Shown here: one piece after another, positions 1 to 5,871 of the stretch | How the letters are laid out: every line of letters begins with the position of its first letter | Numbering within the stretch: position 1 is the stretch's first letter | Assembly: GCA_903856995.1 (NCBI GenBank) | Contig: CAIODK010000166.1 | Location: 1-8,361, forward strand | Direction: 5' to 3' | Origin: an uncultured Burkholderiales bacterium | GTDB taxonomy: Bacteria > Pseudomonadota > Gammaproteobacteria > Burkholderiales > Burkholderiaceae_C | Length of the DNA stretch: 8,361 bases | Position numbers and translations under genes: made by a program | Notes under the pieces: model-generated | What the model was told of the DNA's origin: nothing | Seen by the model: only the letters and a program-made list of their open reading frames with translations | Databases searched by the model: none

Positions 1-1096
1 CCAGTGTGTACACAGCGCCTTCTTTGGTTGGGCTAGGGACCACGGGTGGCATCTTCTCGATCAAGTTGTGCAAACCTTCAATAGGGAATGCAGGCGCCCA
101 AATGCTGTTGAGATACGCCTTCACCGGTGGCAAGCCCCAGATGAACACGAACACAGACAAGATCACCCAAGGCGTCCAAGCGCTCACCAATGCAGCACGC
201 GAGTGGATCACCACGGGTTGTGCAGGCTTGGCCTCGCCGCCATCGGTCTCGTGACCCTTGAGCGACGGTGAGGTCCAAATGGTTTTGGGTTGCCAGACGC
301 GCAAGAACAAAATCAAGGACACCATCGACACGATGGCGGCAATGATGTCCACCAGCTCAGGGCCGATGAAGTTAGACACCAAGAACTGAGGGATCGCGAA
401 CGACAAACCAGTGACCAAAATCGCTGGCCAAATTTCCATCATTGCCTTGCGACCGGCAAATGCCCAGATCAACCAGAAAGGCACGAGCAGCGAGAAGAAA
501 GGCAACTGACGGCCGATCATCGCGGTGACTTCCATCAAGTCGTAGCCGTGCACTTTGGCTAGCGTGATCACGGGCGTACCCAACGCACCAAACGCCACAG
601 GCGCGGTGTTAGCGATCAAGCTCAAGCCGGAAGCCGCCAGAGGTGAGAAGCCCAAGCCAATCAAAATACCAGCCGTCACTGCGACCGGCGTGCCGAACCC
701 AGCTGCGCCTTCGAAGAATGCACCGAAACAAAACGCGATCAGCAGCAGCTGCAAACGACGGTCATCGGTAATGCCCGACAGCGAGTCTTGCAACACCTTG
801 AAACTACCGTTTTGCTCGGCCAATTGTTGCAAGAAGATGATATTCAGCACAATCCAGCCGATGGGCAACAAGCCCGTCAAACCACCATACATCGCAGCCT
901 TGCCAGCCATGTCGGCGGGCATGCCGTAAGCCATGATCGCCACCACCAAGGCAGCCACCAAACCTAAACCTGCTGCATAGTGCGCCTTCATGTGCATAAA
1001 GCCAAGCGCAACCAACATCACCACCACGGGAATCGCTGCCAACAGGGTGGACACCACCATGTTGCCAAACGGGTCATAAACCTGTTGCCAAACCAT
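1..1096 (-). CDS. lldP: L-lactate permease, LctP family (partial, C-terminal part off the left edge)
   Basis: This is an inner-membrane permease of the LctP family that imports L-lactate, and often D-lactate or glycolate, with protons. About 365 of the roughly 550 residues usual in this family are visible, and the frame is open to the left edge. The start is the ATG at 1094-1096 (minus), preceded by a good AGGAGA Shine-Dalgarno (complement at 1102-1107). The N-terminus, MVWQQVYDPFGN, resembles the E. coli LldP N-terminus (WQQ-YDPxGN). The family signature GAFFEGAAGFGTPVA lies at about residues 125-139, followed by NTAPVAFGALGTP at about 163-175 and the NFIGPEL segment near 245. Several hydrophobic helices are evident, with a polar loop around residues 275-300. 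The gene is divergent from an LldR-like regulator, with two likely operators between them. Whether lactate dehydrogenase genes follow downstream cannot be seen. Family confidence is high; the exact substrate among lactate and glycolate is inferred. Confidence 0.93.
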   Translation of the reverse strand, partial: MVWQQVYDPFGNMVVSTLLAAIPVVVMLVALGFMHMKAHYAAGLGLVAALVVAIMAYGMPADMAGKAAMYGGLTGLLPIGWIVLNIIFLQQLAEQNGSFKVLQDSLSGITDDRRLQLLLIAFCFGAFFEGAAGFGTPVAVTAGILIGLGFSPLAASGLSLIANTAPVAFGALGTPVITLAKVHGYDLMEVTAMIGRQLPFFSLLVPFWLIWAFAGRKAMMEIWPAILVTGLSFAIPQFLVSNFIGPELVDIIAAIVSMVSLILFLRVWQPKTIWTSPSLKGHETDGGEAKPAQPVVIHSRAALVSAWTPWVILSVFVFIWGLPPVKAYLNSIWAPAFPIEGLHNLIEKMPPVVPSPTKEGAVYTL

Positions 1097-1124
1097 ACTT
1101 CTCTCCTTCGACGTAAACTTAAAT

Positions 1125-1135
1125 TGGTATTACCA
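1125..1135. promoter_or_regulatory. Likely FadR/LldR-type operator, lldP-proximal
   Basis: The sequence TGGTATTACCA is a perfect TGGT-N3-ACCA palindrome and extends to ATTGGT-ATT-ACCAGT with one mismatch. Regulators of the FadR subfamily of GntR proteins typically bind t-GT-N3-AC-a palindromes, and LldR/PdhR-type members use close variants. The site lies in the lldP leader, about 67 bases downstream of the predicted start of transcription, where a bound regulator could block elongation or form a loop with the second site at 1238-1248. Confidence 0.65.
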
Positions 1136-1203
1136 GTGAACCATTAGTGTAAATTCATCTCAAACAGAAAGACCCTAGAGAATTACCCTATAAGGTGTGT
1201 ATA

Positions 1204-1232
1204 TAAATAATGAAGGGTTGAAATTTCGTCAA
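1204..1232 (-). promoter_or_regulatory. Candidate sigma70-type promoter of lldP
   Basis: On the minus strand, TTGACG (complement of 1227-1232) is followed after 17 bases by TATTTATATA (from 1209 downward), an AT-rich -10 region that fits the consensus only moderately. Transcription would begin near 1197, leaving about 100 bases of leader before the lldP ATG. The same AT-rich stretch could also serve the divergent regulator gene. Assigned by eye. Confidence 0.4.
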
Positions 1233-1237
1233 TAATT

Positions 1238-1248
1238 TGGTCTGACCA
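1238..1248. promoter_or_regulatory. Likely FadR/LldR-type operator, regulator-proximal
   Basis: The sequence TGGTCTGACCA is a perfect palindrome (TGGTC-T-GACCA) and the second TGGT-N3-ACCA site in this intergenic region. It ends 12 bases before the regulator's ATG and lies just upstream of the predicted lldP -35 box. Its centre is 113 bp from the centre of the other site. Two operators flanking one promoter recall the E. coli lldPRD region. This position should also allow autoregulation of the regulator gene. Confidence 0.65.
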
Positions 1249-1260
1249 CTTTACATTTCT

Positions 1261-2019
1261 ATGCCCCGCCTCCAATCCACCGTCGTACGTTTGGCTGACA
1301 GCGTTGTCACTGAGATCGAAAAACAAATCTTGGATGGCGCCCTGCGCCCTGGCGACCGTATCCCGTCCGAGCGCAAGCTCGCGGAGGACTTCGGCGTCTC
1401 CCGCCCCTCCATACGCGAGGCCATTCAAAAAATGGTGGCCAAAGGCATGCTCATCACGCGCCACGGTGGCGGCACAAAGGTCACAGACAAACTGGATGCG
1501 CCATTTATCAACCCGTGGCAAGACATGGTCAAAGACCACCCCATGCTGCACCGCGACATCCTTGAGTTCCGTGAAATGCTCGAAGGCCAGGCCGCCTCAC
1601 TGGCTGCTGCGCGCGCCACGGAGGCCGACATGGCACGCCTCGACAAAGCATTTGCCAAACTCGAAGCGGCCTACACGGGCAAAGACTTGGGGGAATGCGT
1701 TGAGGCAGATGTGGCGTTTCATCAAATCATTGCCGAAGCCTCGCACAACGCCTTGATTGGTCACCTCACAGCAAGCTTGATGGCTGTGATCCGAGACCAC
1801 GTGGCCAACAACCTGAAGCACCTGCAAGTCAAACCCAAACAGTGGGAACAATTGCGCAAGCAGCACCGCGCCATTTGGAAGTCCATCAAAGACAACAAAC
1901 CGATTGAAGCCAGCAACACGGCCAAAGCCCACAGTGAGTTTTTACGTGAGTCAATCGAGAGCAACGCGATTGAGGAATACCGACGCATCAGCTCACTCCG
2001 TCGCGCGGGTATGAATTAA
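1261..2019 (+). CDS. lldR: FadR-subfamily GntR transcriptional regulator, LldR-like
   Basis: This is a 252-residue DNA-binding regulator, probably controlling the divergent lactate permease gene in response to lactate or a similar hydroxy acid. Residues about 8-75 form the GntR winged helix-turn-helix, including PGDRIPSERKLAEDFGVSR, the recognition segment SRPSIREAI, and the wing GMLITRHGGGT. Residues about 95-240 form the all-helical FCD effector domain. Its expected metal and ligand residues are visible: Asp150 and His154 in DVAFH, His202 in QHRAI, and His224. The wing resembles E. coli LldR (GVLLSRRGGGT). The ATG at 1261 is the only start that keeps the whole DNA-binding domain; an in-frame TGA at 1243-1245 limits upstream extension. 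There is no clear Shine-Dalgarno before it, and an operator lies 12 bases upstream. The gene ends 15 bp from the convergent amidohydrolase gene. The family is certain; the lactate role is inferred from the neighbour and operators. Confidence 0.88.
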   Translation: MPRLQSTVVRLADSVVTEIEKQILDGALRPGDRIPSERKLAEDFGVSRPSIREAIQKMVAKGMLITRHGGGTKVTDKLDAPFINPWQDMVKDHPMLHRDILEFREMLEGQAASLAAARATEADMARLDKAFAKLEAAYTGKDLGECVEADVAFHQIIAEASHNALIGHLTASLMAVIRDHVANNLKHLQVKPKQWEQLRKQHRAIWKSIKDNKPIEASNTAKAHSEFLRESIESNAIEEYRRISSLRRAGMN

Positions 2020-2034
2020 TCTAACGCCGTGGCT

Positions 2035-2856
2035 TTAAAACCCAAACAGTTGCTTGGGTGCATCCCACATCATGGCTTGACGCTCTGAGGCGCTGAAGTC
2101 AGCCTCGTAAACCTTGAGCATCGGTCCGTAATCCAAGCGGTACGGCGCTTTGAGGTAAGGCCAATCGGAGGCCCAAACCGCTCGGGTTAGACCAAAGTTC
2201 TTTACCAGCAATTCGGTGTACGGACGACTGTCTGCAAACGGATAACCCACTTGCGAGAATTTGGCGAACCCCGAAATTTTGATCACCGCTCGCCCCTCAC
2301 GCCCCAGTGCCAGCAGCGCTTGAAAACCAGGTTGCCCCGTGCCCGCGTCTAAATTGGGTCGACCACAGTGATCCACCATCACCTTCACATTCACACGCGA
2401 GAGCATCGGCAAGAAGTCCAGCAGCAGATCGTTTTCCACCTGAAACTGCGCCCACATGTCGAGCTGCTTCAAACGATGCAACAAAGGTTCGATGTTGGAA
2501 TAAAAATCAAAACCCATCAACGATGGGTTAAATGCAATACCAATCACACCCTGTGATTTAAACTTTTGCAACTCTTCCAAGCTGATGTCGTTAGGCACCA
2601 CTGCAATGCCTTTGAACACCCTAGGCGCGCACGCAATGGCGTCAATCAAGCAGCGGTTATCTGTGCCATAACCAGAGTTGGGGCCGACCAGCAAGGCATG
2701 CTTGACCTCGTAGCAAGCCATCACCTCTTGGAAATATTTAGCGCTTCCCATCTCTTGCCCTGCAGGTCGATAGGACACGTGGTCGCCATAAGGGAATCGA
2801 CTCGGTTCCAGCACATGGCAGTGCGAATCAATCTTCGGTTCTGTGAAGATACGCAT
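2035..2856 (-). CDS. Amidohydrolase family 2 protein, 2-pyrone-4,6-dicarboxylate lactonase-like
   Basis: This 273-residue protein belongs to the TIM-barrel amidohydrolase-2 group (COG3618 type), which includes 2-pyrone-4,6-dicarboxylate lactonase (LigI) and sugar-lactone hydrolases. These enzymes hydrolyse lactones or related esters in the cytoplasm. Visible active-site elements are the N-terminal DSHCH motif (Asp10, His12, His14), VDHCGRP with His163 after strand 5, KISG around 193-196, and WASDWP with the catalytic-type Asp231 near the end of the barrel. Their order and spacing match LigI-type proteins, and the length is close to that of the family. Only 3 bp separate its ATG from the stop of the upstream dehydrogenase gene, with no strong Shine-Dalgarno, so translational coupling is likely. 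It is the last gene of a three-gene operon. A protocatechuate 4,5-cleavage role is attractive given the AroE-like neighbour, but other lactone substrates are equally possible. Confidence 0.85.
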   Translation of the reverse strand: MRIFTEPKIDSHCHVLEPSRFPYGDHVSYRPAGQEMGSAKYFQEVMACYEVKHALLVGPNSGYGTDNRCLIDAIACAPRVFKGIAVVPNDISLEELQKFKSQGVIGIAFNPSLMGFDFYSNIEPLLHRLKQLDMWAQFQVENDLLLDFLPMLSRVNVKVMVDHCGRPNLDAGTGQPGFQALLALGREGRAVIKISGFAKFSQVGYPFADSRPYTELLVKNFGLTRAVWASDWPYLKAPYRLDYGPMLKVYEADFSASERQAMMWDAPKQLFGF

Positions 2857-2859
2857 CGG

Positions 2860-3702
2860 TCAGAAGGTCGCCAAAATTGCGTTGCGCAAATCTTCGGTAA
2901 TTTCTGCCTTAATGCCAAACCACGCCTCAAACGCGGGGATGGCTTGGTTGAGCAACATACCCAAGCCATTCACCGTCAAATTTCCACGCTCACGCGCAGC
3001 GGCCAACAACGGTGTTTCGAGCGGGATGTAAATCAAGTCAGACACCATGGCCGTTTTCGGCAGAGCATCTAAACGAATCTCAAGTGGGGGCTGACCATAC
3101 ATGCCTTGGTTGGTCGTGTTGACCAACATGGCTGCACCTTCTAGCGCAGCGTGGCGTTCGTCCCACTCGTAGGTTTTCACCACAGACGTGTCCACCGACG
3201 CCAACTCATCTGCCTTGGCGCGTGTGCGGTTGATCAAACGAATTTCTTTTGCACCTTCATCCAGCAAGCTAATGACCACTGCACGTGCTGCGCCGCCTGC
3301 GCCCAACACCACGATAGGACCTTCATCTGCACGCCAGTTGGGTTTGGCATCTTTCAAACTTTGAATGTAGCCAAACCCATCATTGTTAAAACCATGAAGA
3401 CTGCCATCGGGCTGTACCACGATGCAGTTGATCGCGCCAATGCGTTGTGCCATTGGACTTAACTTGTCCATCAGCTTCATCGCCATCAGCTTATGGGGCT
3501 GCGTGATATTGCAACCTGCAATACCCAGCGCCGACAAACCTCTGACCGCCGCTTCAACGTTTTCAATCTGCACTGGAAAATGCCCGTAGGCACCTTTCAC
3601 GTTGTACTTTTTAATCCAGAAGTTATGCAGGATGGGGGAGCGTGATTGAAACACTGGCATCCCCATGATGCCCGCTAACTTGAATTGATTGCTGTCCGAC
3701 AT
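2860..3702 (-). CDS. aroE: Shikimate dehydrogenase-family oxidoreductase (AroE-like)
   Basis: This 280-residue enzyme of the shikimate/quinate dehydrogenase family interconverts shikimate and 3-dehydroshikimate with NAD(P). The substrate domain shows GMPVFQSRSP (the SxSP shikimate-carboxylate motif, Ser20 and Ser22), NITQPHK with catalytic-type Lys71, and NNDGFG with Asp108. The Lys-Asp spacing of 37 equals that of E. coli AroE Lys65/Asp102. The cofactor domain has GAGGAAR (about 134-140) and NRTRAK (158-163), whose basic patch favours NADP(H). Later motifs are DLIYIPLETPLL and GLGMLLNQA. The NND, NTTNQGM and NITQPHK segments deviate from housekeeping AroE (NTD, NATSxGM, NVTxPxK), suggesting a paralogue. 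The start ATG at 3700-3702 has an AAGGAA ribosome site overlapping the upstream stop. It lies between a periplasmic binding protein gene and a lactonase-like gene, which points to catabolism rather than aromatic amino acid synthesis. The family is certain; the physiological substrate and the symbol are tentative. Confidence 0.87.
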   Translation of the reverse strand: MSDSNQFKLAGIMGMPVFQSRSPILHNFWIKKYNVKGAYGHFPVQIENVEAAVRGLSALGIAGCNITQPHKLMAMKLMDKLSPMAQRIGAINCIVVQPDGSLHGFNNDGFGYIQSLKDAKPNWRADEGPIVVLGAGGAARAVVISLLDEGAKEIRLINRTRAKADELASVDTSVVKTYEWDERHAALEGAAMLVNTTNQGMYGQPPLEIRLDALPKTAMVSDLIYIPLETPLLAAARERGNLTVNGLGMLLNQAIPAFEAWFGIKAEITEDLRNAILATF

Positions 3703-3715
3703 TCTTCAGATTTCC

Positions 3716-4852
3716 TTATTTTTTATTCACGGGCGGCAAGATATCGCTCACCACTTGTTTGCCGTTCACTACTTTGGTCAAGTAGCTTTCGCGGTCCAAA
3801 TCACCGTTTTCGTCGTAGGAGATATCCAACAACAAACCTGGGTTTGTCTTGGCAGACAAGCTGATGTTTTTCATCGCCACAGCAAATGCTTTGGAATCAA
3901 ACTTGCCCATTTTCTCGGTCACGGCCTTGACGGTGTACATCCCGATGTAACCCTTCAAACCGTTGTGATCTGAGCGTGTGTTGAACTCTTTCTGGAACGC
4001 CGCATCAAACTTTTTAACCGAAGCTTGTGGTGCATCCGCCGTCAAACCTACGTGGGCAATCGCGCCGTTGGCAGCATCCCCTGCAAGTTCAATCACCTTC
4101 TGGCTGGTCAGCACAGTTTCACCAAGCACTGGCTTTTTATAGCCCTGCTTCTTCAACTCGCGCAACAAGCGTGCGGACTCTTCTTCGTTGGTATAGGCGA
4201 ACAACGCATCTGAATTCGATTGCTTGGCTTTCACCACCACGCTGCTGAAGTCGACTTGGCCTGGTTCAGATGAAATATCTGCGCCCACTTTGATGCCACG
4301 CGCTTCCAAGGCTTTGATGATCAAGTCGCGACCACCTTTGCCAAAGTCGTTATTCACGTAAACCACGTCCACCGTCTTGGCTTTGATTTTGTCTTTGATG
4401 TAGTTGGCAATCTTTGGCATCGCAGTGGCCTGCGTGAAAGATGTGCGGAATACATAAGGGTTGCCTTGCAACGTGATCGCAGCGGCCTCACCACCCGTGA
4501 AGTTAGGAATCTCTGCACGCCTGGTCGACGCCATACTCACCATGATGGAGCCAGAAAACACGGGGCCCATCACCACATACGCGCCGTCATCCACGGCCTT
4601 GTCTGTCAGGCCCTTGGCGACGCCCGGGTTTGACTGGGTGTCGTACGACTCGTAGTCCACCTTCTTACCCAAGATCCCGCCTGCTGCGTTGATCTCTTTC
4701 ACAGCCAGTTTGATGCCGTTGTCAAAGTTGGTGCCAGACGTTGCGCCCGTACCCGTGAGCTCGACCAAACCGACGATCTTGACGGATTGGGCGCTGGCAA
4801 TCGAGGCCACGCCAATCAATGACGACAATAAAATTTTCTTGAACAGCTTCAT
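3716..4852 (-). CDS. Periplasmic solute-binding protein of ABC transporter, LivK-like (type I fold)
   Basis: This 378-residue secreted protein resembles the branched-chain amino acid/amide-binding family (Peripla_BP_6). It should capture a small ligand in the periplasm and deliver it to an ABC permease. A Sec signal peptide is clear: MKLFKK, a hydrophobic stretch, then ASA before Gln22. The mature protein opens with VKIVGLVELTGTGATSG and GIKLAVKEINAAGGILGKK, both typical of the family. Other hallmarks are VVMGPVFSGSIM near residue 95, VVYVNNDFGKGGRDL near 164, and EEESARLLRELKKQGYKKP near 222. An AGGAGA ribosome site precedes the ATG. It is the first gene of the operon, 13 bp before the dehydrogenase gene. 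No permease or ATPase genes are adjacent on either side, so it is an orphan in this window and must work with components encoded elsewhere. The ligand is unknown; members of this fold bind amino acids, amides or aromatic acids, and the operon hints at a hydroaromatic or aromatic acid. Confidence 0.9.
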   Translation of the reverse strand: MKLFKKILLSSLIGVASIASAQSVKIVGLVELTGTGATSGTNFDNGIKLAVKEINAAGGILGKKVDYESYDTQSNPGVAKGLTDKAVDDGAYVVMGPVFSGSIMVSMASTRRAEIPNFTGGEAAAITLQGNPYVFRTSFTQATAMPKIANYIKDKIKAKTVDVVYVNNDFGKGGRDLIIKALEARGIKVGADISSEPGQVDFSSVVVKAKQSNSDALFAYTNEEESARLLRELKKQGYKKPVLGETVLTSQKVIELAGDAANGAIAHVGLTADAPQASVKKFDAAFQKEFNTRSDHNGLKGYIGMYTVKAVTEKMGKFDSKAFAVAMKNISLSAKTNPGLLLDISYDENGDLDRESYLTKVVNGKQVVSDILPPVNKK

Positions 4853-5145
4853 CTTTGTCTCCTGGTTTTAACTTAAAAATCTCTTTGGACTTGTTTGCTT
4901 CATGCTTGGTGCAGTTCAAACCCGCATCAAAATGAGCTTGCATTTTGCATCTGAAATCATCTCAAATGGATGTCAAAGATACAGGCTTAAACACAAGGGT
5001 AAACACCCCCCTGTGAAATTGGGAATGAGACTTACCCAGTGCGCGTGCTGCGCTCATCTCAAGACCTTCACATCCAACATGGAAGCGAAGTCTATGGTGA
5101 AACGACGGGACACTTGCGTCGGCTTGGCATGCCCAAGCGCTGGTC
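4853..5145 (-). promoter_or_regulatory. Leader/promoter region of the binding protein-dehydrogenase-amidohydrolase operon
   Basis: This is 293 bp without a convincing gene between the Rrf2 gene and the operon, all on the minus strand. A perfect -35-like TTGACA lies on the minus strand (complement of 4971-4976), but no good -10 box follows at 16-18 bases, so a promoter is only suggested. TAAACAC occurs twice with a 12-bp period (4988-4994 and 5000-5006), inside a spaced inverted repeat ACAGG (4981-4985) / CCTGT (5010-5014). TCATCTCAA occurs twice (4957-4965 and 5054-5062). Such short repeats could be regulator sites. I recognise no known riboswitch. Confidence 0.4.
5122..5138. other. Short hairpin just after the Rrf2 gene
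   Basis: GCTTGG and CCAAGC pair perfectly around a five-base loop (CATGC), about 8 bases beyond the Rrf2 stop codon on the minus strand. No run of T follows on either strand, so it does not look like a classical intrinsic terminator. It could protect an mRNA 3' end or assist Rho-dependent termination. Confidence 0.3.
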
Positions 5146-5643
5146 TTAAAAACTCATGTGCAACTGAAACACGGAGTTCGGTGCTTTGGGCATAAACGCA
5201 GGCACAAGCGGTTTGAACTTGAAACGCCCGATCTCAGTGGTGAGCCGCTTGGCCTCAGACGGTGAGAACGTCACAAAATCCGCCAACGTGAAGTTGCTCA
5301 AGGTGCTCTTGATCACCGCTTCCAATTCCGACTCATAGCTTGCGTGCTGCACCGTGGGTCGCCCCTCTGCATGAGGTGCTGCCTCCAACGTGCGCTCAAA
5401 AATGATCGCGATGTCCCAAATAGAAACCAGCGACACATCACCCAAGATTTTGTAGCCACCACCAGGCCCCTTGAGTGAACATACAACACCCCGCTCCTTG
5501 AGCGTTTTCAAGATGCTTTCTAAATACGAGATCGACAAATCTAAATTCGGCGATAACTCCCCCGTGGTCACGTACCCCGCATGCTGTTGGCCCGCAAGAT
5601 ACACACAGACCTCAATCGCGTTCACTGTTTTGCTTGAAATCAT
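5146..5643 (-). CDS. Rrf2-family transcriptional regulator without an IscR-type cysteine triad
   Basis: This is a 165-residue DNA-binding regulator of the Rrf2 family (relatives: IscR, NsrR, CymR). The N-terminal winged helix spans about residues 1-75. It includes TGELSPNLDLSISYLESILKTL in the recognition region and the family hallmark GVVCSLKGPGGGYKI (52-66). A longer helix from about 70 to 90 fits the dimerisation segment. IscR and NsrR carry three cysteines around residues 90-105 for an iron-sulfur cluster; here the only cysteines are Cys13 and Cys55, so that cluster is unlikely. A tail from about residue 130, rich in Lys, Phe and Pro, extends beyond the core. The ATG at 5641-5643 has an AGGAG ribosome site. 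A CTACTCAA repeat array lies directly upstream and overlaps its probable promoter, suggesting autoregulation. It may control the downstream operon or the lipoprotein gene. The family is clear; signal and targets are unknown. Confidence 0.87.
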   Translation of the reverse strand: MISSKTVNAIEVCVYLAGQQHAGYVTTGELSPNLDLSISYLESILKTLKERGVVCSLKGPGGGYKILGDVSLVSIWDIAIIFERTLEAAPHAEGRPTVQHASYESELEAVIKSTLSNFTLADFVTFSPSEAKRLTTEIGRFKFKPLVPAFMPKAPNSVFQLHMSF

Positions 5644-5655
5644 GACCTAAACTCC

Positions 5656-5753
5656 TGTTGAGTAGTATTTTTAAGCATTTACCTACTCAAAATTGATTTA
5701 ATCTATATATTTAGGACAATTCGGCATTTAACCTACTCAACACCTACTCAGCA
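5656..5753. repeat. CTACTCAA repeat array upstream of the Rrf2 gene
   Basis: Four copies of a CTACTCAA-centred element occur in 98 bp. One is inverted (TGTTGAGTAG, 5656-5665). Three are direct: 5682-5690, 5732-5740, and CCTACTCAG at 5743-5751. The first two direct copies share a longer element, GCATTT(A)ACCTACTCAA, at 5675-5690 and 5724-5740, differing by one inserted base and set about 50 bp apart. The last two form a tandem of 11-bp units (5732-5742 and 5743-5753) with one mismatch. The inverted copy and the first direct copy make an 8-bp perfect inverted repeat with a 17-bp spacer. The most likely role is a multi-site operator for the adjacent Rrf2 protein. Confidence 0.6.
5662..5690 (-). 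promoter_or_regulatory. Candidate promoter of the Rrf2 gene, embedded in the repeats
   Basis: On the minus strand, TTGAGT (complement of 5685-5690) and TACTAC (complement of 5662-5667) are separated by 17 bases. Both boxes fall inside arms of the CTACTCAA inverted repeat, so a protein bound there would cover the promoter. The -10 match is only moderate. Confidence 0.35.
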
Positions 5754-5871
5754 CAACTTCTTTGTCCACAACATTACACACCGCTTGCCCGCTGAATCGC
5801 ATCGGCATCGTCTCCAAAGCGACGGGCATTGATCTGAATGCTCTACCCTGAGCAGCCCCAGCTTTGCGCGT

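Noticed and set aside
290..929. Plus-strand open frames opposite the left-end gene
   Set aside because: The minus-strand frame encodes a clear lactate permease; the plus frames are antisense shadows.
2020..2040. Possible terminator in the gap between the regulator and amidohydrolase genes
   Set aside because: Only a 3-bp GCC/GGC pairing is seen in the 15-bp gap, too weak to call.
2566..3072. Plus-strand open frame of 168 codons
   Set aside because: It is antisense across the amidohydrolase/aroE junction, both of which have clear motifs, and it shows no family features.
4902..5195. Open frame of 97 codons on the plus strand in the operon leader
   Set aside because: It has no ribosome site or recognisable domain, its composition is unlike the neighbours, and it overlaps the end of the Rrf2 gene on the other strand.
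5656..5753. CRISPR-like array
   Set aside because: The repeats are 8-17 bp, in both orientations and irregularly spaced, which fits an operator cluster and not CRISPR.
5760..5871. Possible small gene or RNA between the repeat array and the lipoprotein gene
   Set aside because: The only frame there (minus, through 5748-5948) runs into the lipoprotein gene in another frame, and no start signal, hairpin or known RNA pattern was seen.
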